This document shows positions 42,029 to 52,300 of a DNA stretch of 64,000 nt, piece after piece; position 1 is the first letter of the stretch; every line of letters starts with the position of its first letter. The notes under the pieces were generated by a model. The model was not told the DNA's origin. It saw nothing but the letters and a program-made list of their open reading frames with translations, and ran no database searches. The DNA lies in NCBI GenBank assembly GCA_002720095.2, contig PBGP02000002.1:38434-102433 (forward strand), in the 5' to 3' direction. Made by a program: the position numbers and the translations under genes. The DNA comes from Methanobacteriota archaeon (lineage in GTDB: Archaea > Thermoplasmatota > Poseidoniia > Poseidoniales > Poseidoniaceae).

Positions 42029-43282
42029 ATGGGCAAAAATATATTGGTAATAGGTGGTGGGGGCAGAGAGCACTCTATCTCGTTAGGTCTCAAAAAAAGT
42101 GCTAAGGTAAATGAGATCCATATAGCACCTGGTAATGCTGGGACGTTGAACGTAGGGAAAAACCATGAAATTGACATTTTAGATAACGAACAGGTAATAA
42201 ATCTGGTTAATGAATTTAGCATAGATTTAGTAATAATTGGCCCTGAAGCTCCGTTAGTAAATGGATTATCAGATAGATTAAGCCTGGAGAAAGTACTTTG
42301 TTTTGGCCCTTTTTCAAGTGGTGCTAAATTAGAGGGTTCTAAGCAGTATGCCAAGGAGATAATGAAAAAATTAAATATTCCCACCGCAAATTCAACAGTA
42401 ATCACAAATTCATCCGATATAGAGAAAATTTTGGATGAATATGGGCCAAATTGGGTCATAAAAAGAGATGTACTAGCTGGTGGGAAGGGAGTTACAGTCA
42501 CGAGTGAAAGACATCTTGCAGTGAATTCGATACTAGAAGGACTTAATCTAGATGGTTTTGTTCTAGTCGAAGAATTTCTTGAGGGTGAAGAAGCAAGCAT
42601 GTTAGTAATCATGGATGAATCTGGCTATGTTTGTTTACCTGCAAGTCAAGACCACAAAAGACTTACGGATGGTGATAAAGGACCCAATACAGGGGGAATG
42701 GGCGCGTATGCACCTGCACCAATAATATCTAAATCTGTAACAAATAAGATTCTTGAAAGAATAGTTCAGCCCATGCATATGTGGTTATCTTCATGTGAAG
42801 ATAAATACAGAGGGTGTTTGTATGTCGGTTTAATGATTGACAAATCTGGTGATCCTTCTGTCGTTGAATATAATGTTCGTTTTGGAGATCCAGAGACTCA
42901 AGTGACAATACCATTAATTTCCTCTGATTTATACGATTTATTTTCTTATACTGCTGAAGGTAGAATTAAAGATTTAGATGTGACTTTTTATGAAAAGCAT
43001 GCTTTAACAGTGGTATTGGCATCAGAAGGTTATCCAAAAAAACCAGTAATTAACAGAAGGATTTCAGGTCTTAAAGATGACTCAGAAAATATTGTAGTTC
43101 ACCATGCAGGAACTAAGATTGATGATAACGGAAATTTGGTCTCAAACGGGGGAAGAGTATTATCTGTTACAGGTATTTCTGATTCACTTTCAGAATCTGC
43201 GAGGATATCTTATGAGTTAATCAATAATATCACTCTTGAAGGTTCACATTTTAGAAAAGACATAGGTTTCAGAACACTTTGA
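42029..43282 (+). CDS. purD: Phosphoribosylamine-glycine ligase (GARS)
   Basis: A 417-aa ATP-grasp enzyme for the second step of purine synthesis. Signatures: NILVIGGGGREHSIS (N domain), IDLVIIGPEAPLVNGLSD, the ATP-grasp core VIKRDVLAGGKGVTV, LVEEFLEGEEASMLVIMD, QDHKRLTDGDKGPNTGGMGAYAP (glycine site) and EYNVRFGDPETQV with metal ligands. Length is normal. The ATG is in a 60-bp divergent gap with carS. The minus-strand ORF 41974-42612 and others inside are shadows. Confidence 0.97.
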   Translation: MGKNILVIGGGGREHSISLGLKKSAKVNEIHIAPGNAGTLNVGKNHEIDILDNEQVINLVNEFSIDLVIIGPEAPLVNGLSDRLSLEKVLCFGPFSSGAKLEGSKQYAKEIMKKLNIPTANSTVITNSSDIEKILDEYGPNWVIKRDVLAGGKGVTVTSERHLAVNSILEGLNLDGFVLVEEFLEGEEASMLVIMDESGYVCLPASQDHKRLTDGDKGPNTGGMGAYAPAPIISKSVTNKILERIVQPMHMWLSSCEDKYRGCLYVGLMIDKSGDPSVVEYNVRFGDPETQVTIPLISSDLYDLFSYTAEGRIKDLDVTFYEKHALTVVLASEGYPKKPVINRRISGLKDDSENIVVHHAGTKIDDNGNLVSNGGRVLSVTGISDSLSESARISYELINNITLEGSHFRKDIGFRTL

Positions 43283-43336
43283 AAACTTCACTTACAAGGG
43301 TCACGGTTAAAACTAGAAGGCGGGTCGCTTGGGCGC

Positions 43337-43353
43337 CATAGCCTTAGGCTATG
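43337..43353 (+). promoter_or_regulatory. Hairpin (7-bp stem) just before the aglB ribosome binding site
   Basis: CATAGCC-TTA-GGCTATG is a perfect 7-bp inverted repeat with a 3-nt loop. It ends two bases before the Shine-Dalgarno sequence and covers the upstream ATG at 43351. It could hinder or order translation initiation of the giant aglB, or act as an operator. Function is inferred from position only. Confidence 0.4.
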
Positions 43354-43354
43354 C

Positions 43355-43361
43355 GTGAGGG
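43355..43361 (+). promoter_or_regulatory. Shine-Dalgarno site deciding the aglB start
   Basis: GTGAGGG lies seven bases before the ATG at 43369. The track start at 43351 lies upstream of this site and within the hairpin, so 43369 is preferred. Confidence 0.65.
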
Positions 43362-43368
43362 AATTAAA

Positions 43369-46300
43369 ATGGAAAACGAAAATGAAGAGACAATCGCCGT
43401 CTCATTTGGCCGATTTGGTGACGTTGGAAGGCTTCTAATTGCACCTTTTGCTATATTAATTGCACTTTTCGGTGGAATGTTATTCGGCGTAAATATCGAC
43501 TTGAATGATTTCGTGGTTCCTCTCGTAGTACTTGGTTGTGCTTCAATGATGGCCACGGCTCCAATTTTTGGAGAAAAATTCATCGGAGACAAATTATCTT
43601 CTAATCTAATAGTTGGTTTATATCTTATCTTAGCAATTGTTGTTAGTTCAATTGTAGCGAACATCTTTGGTGGAGTTGTTGGATTTTTGTTTACATTGAC
43701 ATCAATCATTGGATATATTTTTGTTAGGTTAAACAAAAACGAGGAGTTTGTTATCTTGACATTCTTCTCAATTGGTTTTTATGCATCATTGGGTGTTGCT
43801 GGAGCCGTAGAATCAATGCTTCCTGAAATTGATTACACTGCTACATACACTAATGAATTAAATGAACTAAGGGGAGTCACAGCAGAAATGTTCTTTACTT
43901 TTTTATTCATAATGACATCGTTAGGAATCATTTTTGCTATTTTGCAAAGGAATATTTTACAATCTCCTGGTTCAGGTTCTTGGTTTAAGTATCTTCCAAA
44001 CGTTGAAGAGGGATATAAGCCTGTAGGGCCGTTATTGGTCGCATTATCTATGTGGTCATTTGCGCATATTTTGACATTAATTCATTTCGCCTTATTAGGT
44101 GGAATTTCGGACGAAGTAGTTCAGGATCTGGGAATGACTGGAGAACAGATTAGAATGTCTGGTCAATATCTTTCGGTTTGGTGGGCGTTATTTACAGGAA
44201 TAATCGCAATAATCACAGCATTCTTTTATTCAGAGAGATGGTTTACTAGATCGATGTTGATTAGTGCGACTTGGATACTATATTCATTTGGAAGGTTCCA
44301 AGAACAAGGGTATTTTGAACAGTTCATTAGTCCGAACGAAGATGGGGCAAGATGGATAGATTTACTCAGCGAAGGCATTGGAATGTGGTTATGGCTTGGG
44401 ATCACTTTCTTTACATTTGTACTCGTATTTTACTTCTCAACTCATGAGAAATACGGCAACAAAATGAACAGGACCATAGGTGATATTGGTAATGCTAGGG
44501 CATTTTGGAATGAAAATTGGGCTTCGGTTTTAATTGCTGGAGCTTTCGCGTTTGGTCTGACAATCAGAGTTGTTTGGAATGTACTTCCAGCAATGAATGC
44601 AATAGGTACAGGAGGATGGGATTTAACTGGTGGATCGGACCCATGGTACATGAAAAGGGCGATTGACTACATTATTGCAGAAAGAGCACATTTCATATTC
44701 GATGCAGATAGAGCGTATCCTATTGGTGACATAAACCCGAGACCTCCTTTATTTACGTGGAGTCTTGCTTTAGGAGGATTGATTCTAGCCCCAATCTTAG
44801 GAATTTCAGCTGAAAACGCCGTATGGTGGAGTATTGGTGCATTGCCTGCAATTTATGGAGCATTGATAATTTTCCCAGTAGCAGGCATGGCTAGAGAAGT
44901 ATTCGGTAAAGGTGCAGGAGTTTTAGCTGCTTGGTTAATAGCGTTCATGCCAGGACATGTTAGTCACACAACATTTGCTTTAGCTGATCACGATGCATTC
45001 GTATTACTATTTGCTACAGTAGGTTTTTATTACTATATTATGTCTATGAAAAATATTAACGAAGATAAAATTTTAATTAAATCAGGCTGGAATCCTACTA
45101 ATCTGCTACTAGGATTCTCTAAGGTCTGGGAAAATCAAAGATTGGCAACTTCTTACTCAATCCTATCTGGTGTTTCTTTTGCTATTGTCGCGTTAGCTTG
45201 GAAAGGTTTCATTTACGCTCCATCTATTATTTTTGTATTTTTCATGATACAGATTCTGTTTAACTTGTTTAGACGTAGAGATAGTATGGCAATTACAGTG
45301 TTAACTGTCACTATGTTACTGGCACTGTGGTTAACCTCGCTTCCGTTTTACATGCATCCAGAATTAGGATTGTTACTAAATGGAGAATTTCAGGCTATGT
45401 TTTATATCTCAGGATTAATATTGGTATCTGGGTACATTGTTTGCTCTGCTAGGGATAAACCATGGCTATTGGTAATTGGAACAGGCACTGTTCTAGTAGT
45501 CATACCACTATTTTTGGTATGGTTACAGTGGTTACTAGGATATTCTGACGCAGGTTCAACTCTGTTTACTGGTGGAGGTTATTTCTCAAAAAATAAAATT
45601 TTTGGTACCATTGCTGAAGCACAAGCTCCATCCAGAGGATTGCTATTTGGAAGTTTTGGAGCTATAATTTTTGTTTCTGCTTTGGCACGAGGATTCGGAC
45701 TATCATGGTCTGGGCTGCGACATAGAAAAGTTCCTGAATTATTACTCGCAGTTTGGGTTTTATTGGCTTCATACATGGCATGGTCTGCAGGTAGATTCGT
45801 ATACAATGCTACACCAGTAATGGCCATAGTTTCAGCCGGAGCTTTTTCGTGGTTGTGGGCTAATTCAGGTTGGGACGGGTTAGTGAAACAGTGGAGAAGA
45901 ATGGGAATTAACACGCCGGGTGCTAGATTTACCTCTGGAAGGAAAGTATTGTTCAAAAGCCCAGGATTTATTGCGATTTTCATGATTTTCATAATGGTGT
46001 TTTCTCAACATGCAACATATGGTCTCGATGCGGCTATTCCTAGAGGTAGCGATAAAGCTAGTGATGTTGACGAAGAATTGTACAATTTAATGCCTGACTT
46101 TTTGAGGTGGAGTAATATTATTGATGGGACTGCTTACGAAGATGTTCAGGGTTATTGGTTCCTAAATTCATTTGGCCCAGGTTTTAATGATTATTATTGG
46201 AATGCAGCCTATGATTGGCTTTCAGAACAGGATAAAATCCATACGGGAGTTAATGACGAAGTATCATGTAATGAACTTGAAGGTAATTGGAATTCAGAAA

Positions 46301-49300
46301 CTAAGACATGTGGGATGAAATTTTCAGATAAACCTGCGTTTGTATCTTGGTGGGATTATGGATTTCAAGCAATGTCACAAGGTGATCATCCAACAGTTGC
46401 GGATAATTTCCAGACTGGAATTCCAACAGCTGGTAACATGCTTCTAGCTCGTAATCAAGACGATGTAGTTGCAATGTTCATCACTAGATTAGGAATAGGT
46501 GATGTAGTTTGGAGTGGAGGCAATCACTATTCAAATTCCTTCAAATCAATAATTGAAAGTAATCTTGAAACACCTCAATATGAAGAATTCTATTTAGTGA
46601 CGAGGGGATTAACTCAAGAAATAGCCAAAGAAAGAATGTTTGAGGTTTACGAATGGACCGAGGCCACGACTAATCAAGGGGTATTGGCTTTATCTAGAGG
46701 ATATGTTGTTGAAGATGGAGTAAAAACCGATAATTACGTTTATAGAATTTATGAAGGAGAAAAGCAACTCGGAAATGATTATCTGACTGAGGCAGAAGCA
46801 AAATCAGCCTTCGAAGATCGAGTAGCCAACAGAGATGTAATTACAGAATATTTCGACGAGGACTCTGGACAGACATTTGGAGCAAGTCATTATGTGGTTG
46901 GGGATTATTGGTATACATCTGACATCATCGAGAAGTTCGATGATGCTGGAACATCAATCCACAGACAGAATTCTCAAATTGCATTAGCAACGCAAGTTTT
47001 GACAGGCTCTCTAGATTCTGAACAAATTAATGATTTGTACAACGAAATAATTCAATTAGATATCTATGAAGTTCCAGACAGTGAAGGAGCTCCCGGTCAG
47101 ACAATTACGAGAAATCATGAGATATCTTATTTTGCAATAGATACTCGACTTTATCCTCTTGGAGGAGGGGCGTACTTAGATACATCTTTCAATAGGAAAA
47201 ACCCTACAGGGATATTTTATGCTCCAACAATCCTTTCTGGACAAGATCCAGCGCATTTTATGAATACCATTTACGAAACGCAAAGAGGTACTGAGAGTAT
47301 AATTGAGCGAACAGCTGAGGATTTTAATGAACAATATAAAATGGATGTTTTGAGAAGTCAAAGCGGTGGAGATGTTGAAATAATAGAGTTGGTAGATGTA
47401 AGATACGACCATTCAGAATCATTTTTTGATACTATGCTAGCGAGAACATATGTAGGCTATGGAGCTTCAGATTTAGGTCTCACTGACTACACTGGAACAG
47501 TATCGGCCACCCCTAAAACAATGTTATCTTCCGCATCTTCAGGAACTCCTGGCTCTGCTTTAGAATCTGCATGGCCTCTTCCTGGAGCAATGATGAATCA
47601 CTTTGTAATCGCAAATTGGTATGACGAAAGAGGAGATTTCGAGAATTTTGGACTAGGAGAAGCTAATTTTGGCGTTAAGGTGATGAAATATTATGCAGGA
47701 GCAGAATTATGTGGTTCAGTAACTGTCCCAGAATTAGATACACCTATTGCAGGGGCCACATTACTTATCGAAAGAGACGGATTCAGTGGTGAAGGTACTG
47801 AAGATCTTGATAACAGGACTTATTGGATTCCTATTGGAACAACTACTACTGATTCTGGTGGAAATTATTGTTTTACAGCACCGGCTGGTAGAATTAGAGT
47901 TACAGCTTTAACAGGAGAATTTGATAGTTCTGCAGATTTAATCACAATACAATCTGGTGAACTTGATGTATATTCAATGAATTTAGATATCATTGGACAG
48001 AATACAGGTGAACGAGTTGTCAATCCAATTACGGGGTTACTATCAGAAGTATCAGGAATGATGTGGTTAGGTGAAAATGAGATAAATATTACTTCTGAGC
48101 AGGCTGAAAGAAAACCAAATGCCGAGGTTTCCAAGTTAGACATTGAATTAGAAACATCATCTGCTTCAGGTGTCGTAAATTGGGAAGGTGAAGGACAATT
48201 CTCTGGATTACCCCTAGTTGAAACTGAATTCGTACTGCAGAATGTTTGGAATGAAGAAATATCTTATAATGTTAGCACGATAAACAAAACAGTTTCTGGG
48301 GAGGATTTAGTAATTGAGGGGGAAGGTATTGCTGTTTACACAGAAACTGATGGTGTTGTACAATCGCTAAATAATGAGAACCTCAGAGTTTCAAACTTTA
48401 TTGGGAATTACTCGAGATATTTGTCTACTGGTCAATCATACACAGGTAATGGAACATGGAGTGGTAAGGGAATTCTTGAAGCTTCATGGTTAGAAGATAC
48501 AAATATAAGCGAATGTATCAATTCGACAGTTCCGAATGGTTCAGAAGTATGTCTGGGTGTTGATGGTAAATATTTGATAAATGGAACATTAGTTGCAAGT
48601 GGAAGATTTACTGCAGATGAATTGACTGAACTAACAACATTTTTGGATAATGCAACATTTGAAGCGTCAGGAAAATTCGTAGGAACGGGAGTCTTTGAAG
48701 GTACAGCTCAGTATTCTGGTGTTGGAGATTACAGTGGAGATATGGTTGTTCCTGGCACATTTTATGCCAACGATATTGCCCCTGGTGAGTATAAAATGTA
48801 TGCAATATTTAACAACGGAAGAACATCAGACGTTATTGAAGAAATTACTGTAGGTTTAGAACACACAGGAGATCTTGAATTATCTCTAACTGGTTTACAA
48901 GTATCTGGTTTAATTTTCGATGAATCAGGAGATGCAGTAAATGCTACTGTCGAAATTATCGATTTGGACCTAGATACACAAACATGTACTGAAGTTAACC
49001 TCAATAATGACGGAATTTGGGTAGACAGTACTCAATCTTTATTCAGTCCTGCTATTAATTGTCTAAAATTTAGTTCAGGAGAAGAAGGTAATGTCAGTAT
49101 AGGGCCTCTATCACCAGGTAATTACTCACTTCGAGTAGATTTAGATGGTGATTTGCAGTATGAATTAAACTCCACTCTAAATGAGCAAAATAATCAACTG
49201 ACATTTATTGGTGAAATATTGGAACATGGAGATGTAGAATTTTCTATTAGTCCAGTGGTTATTAACGAATCCAATATTAATCAACCAGATATAATTGATG

Positions 49301-52300
49301 TTAGTAACACTTTAGTCACATTTACTTCAGTAGATGATGGCACAGTTGTAAATATTTCATCAGATGAAAATGGTGTTGTAAATGCAGAACTGCCACTTGG
49401 TGATTGGATAATGAAAAGTAAAAGCGGTAATGATTTACTACTTTGGCAGGAATTCAATCTAAATAGTGAAAATTTAAATCTTGAGGATATTAAATTCTCC
49501 CGTTCTATTCTGGTGCAAGGTTCGTTAGAAACCCAAGTTCGTGATGACAATAATCAACTAGTACTTCAGCCTTTAAATGGTATTTCAGTTAAATTTAGAA
49601 GTGGAAGTATACAGGTGATTGTGGAATCAGACAATAATGGTGAGTTCGATTTAGAATTACCTTCTGGAATGGAGTTTGACGTAACTACTGAAACTCCAGA
49701 CGGTATGGTTTCTGCAACTAACGTGAACATTTCAAAAGATATGGATAATGTTAATCTCATAATTTTCGCAAAGCAAAGTGTGAGCTGGTATCATTCGGGT
49801 AAAGTACTCTTAAATCCGAATAATGTGACTTATGATAACTCAATCCCTGATTTCGAAAATTTTGAGGTTTATGCGACATATCTTGATAGTGGAGGAGATG
49901 AATTTTTAGATTCATTCATTGGAGTCACTTGGGTATCCGAGGTAGATGACTCTGGAAGATTTGAGTTCTTACTCCCTCTAGGGAATTATTCATTGATGGC
50001 AAGTGAGGAAATTTTACAGGTCTCTGAGACCATTTATACCTCAAACAGCACTGTGGGTGACTCATTGGATTGGAATTTAGAAGCTAATCCTTTACCTGTA
50101 AATGTTGAAATTAGGACATTTATTGATGACAATGGAGACCAATCATTTGATAATGGTACTCCTGTGAATATTGACTTTAGAATAGTCCCAACAGATTCGA
50201 GCCAAGATCAAATAAACATTACTTCAGAATTATTCGATGAAGATGGTATACTAAACGTTGACCTTCCGTTTGGCGAATATTTCATAGAAATGGATACACA
50301 AAATATCGATAACGGAAGTGAATTTGATACATTATTTGTCTCAACACCCGCTCCAATTAAGATAGGTATATCTGGTATTGATGAGCCTATTGATTTAGGT
50401 TTAGTTCCTACTTGGAAGCTTGATGTAGAGCTTGTAGATCAAAAATTTGAACCACTGGATAATGTATCCGTAATATTTGAAAGTTTAGACGAAAATTCAA
50501 TATCAACTGATGTGATACTTTATGCAGATGAAAATGGTACAATTTTGGAATACGTTCGTTCTGGGAATTACTCGGTTACAACAAGATTAATTGATGTTGA
50601 AGGAACATCACAAATCTTTAACGCTAAGATAAGTATTGACGAGAATCCTGATAATAGAACTTTTGTATGGAGAACTTTAGAGGTAGCTAATTTAAATTTG
50701 ACGTTGATAGATACTAATTTAGCTGAAAATAATTCTTTACCACCTTTAAGTCTCATAGCGGTATCTAATGATGGTCTTCATGAAGTAAATTTACCATTCA
50801 ACAATGAATCTGGTTTTGTCAGCGCACAGTTATATCCTGGTAATTGGAATCTAGAATTAAACCACACTGATTCGAAAGATGGTCTGAGATGGGTTTTAGA
50901 AAATTTTGAGTTGGGAGAGCTTTCAGCGAATGAGACAATAGTTACTAATGTCGAGTTAAACCGATTTGTAGAGGTCAGTGGTACTGTATTCTGGGATTTC
51001 AATGAAGATGGTGAATATCAATCAAATGAAGCTCTAGGGAATTCAGAAGTTAGGATCGAATCTGATGGCTTCGAGACACTGAATATGACGACTGATGAGG
51101 AGAATGGAAATTGGAACTTTTATGTACCAGCATCAAAAGATTATTCAATTAATGTTACAAGAACAGGTTTCAATTACAATAATTCATTATTTGTAAAGGT
51201 GCTGAACACTTCTATAAACAGTAATTCTGAAGATTATTCAACGGATATTTCTTTGGATGCAGATAACGTAACAGTATCAGGAAGAATTGACCTTCAGTAT
51301 GGTTTTGAAAGTATCTCTAATCAAATCTACAGTGATTTAATGATTGAATTAATTCCAGCAGCAGATGAAGGGTACGAGAGAGATAGTGTAGAAATAATAT
51401 TTGAAGAAAATGATGAGGGAGAACTTATTTGGAGTGCAGTTGTAGAACCTGGAAAATGGATTTTACATGCTGAAGCGACAAATTTCCACATGGTTGTTTA
51501 TGATTCATTTGAGGCAGAAATCATTGATGGCGCGGAATATAATACTACTCTGAAAGCAGGAGGTTACGTCCCAATAAGTACTAGATGGACTGACTTTTCT
51601 GGAGATGAAAGGAATATTACTACCTTACAATCTACAAATTCAACTATCACAGATATAGTTTATCTGACTATGTCATTTAATGATGCAAAATGGAATATTT
51701 CTCTTGCTGAAGAAATTGAAACATACTTAGTTCCGGCAGGTACATTACAAATTTCAGGGGAATTTACAGTCCTGGAAATGGGAATGGAGATGGAATATAC
51801 AGGTGATGTAATTACAGGAGCATCATCTCCTGGTTTAGCTGATGACGGGACACTTTCGACCGTTACTTCTGCTGAAGCAGTCATAGAGTTTAATAGAATT
51901 TTAGTACATAAAATCGATTATTCAGTGAATCAAATAATATCCAATGACGAAGAACATGAATTCAATGATGGAGATATGATTAATGCGAAAATAAAAGATA
52001 TTAACGGTGATGGTATTACTGATACTTACCATGATATTTTAATTAAGTTAAATTTAGAATACGCAGGTAATTTAGCTAAAGAGAACTATACGTTTACAGC
52101 ATCAGTTGCGGGTGCAGATAGTGAGTTCTGGCAAATTGACTTCGAAATCAGTGAAGATGAGTTTGATACCTCGAAAAACATGACATTTGGAATTTCAGAA
52201 TCACTGAACAGTAGTGAAATCATTATGAAAATCAAATTACCCGATGGTGAAAATTCTATTTCATATGATACTGGACACAATGTTAGAGTTATCGCTACAT

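Noticed and set aside
41974-42612. 212-aa minus-strand ORF
   Set aside because: Lies opposite purD, which has full GARS motifs; low-complexity Ser/Pro/Phe composition is typical of an antisense shadow.
43351-43368. Upstream ATG of the giant aglB ORF
   Set aside because: It lies within a hairpin and before the Shine-Dalgarno sequence that serves the ATG at 43369.
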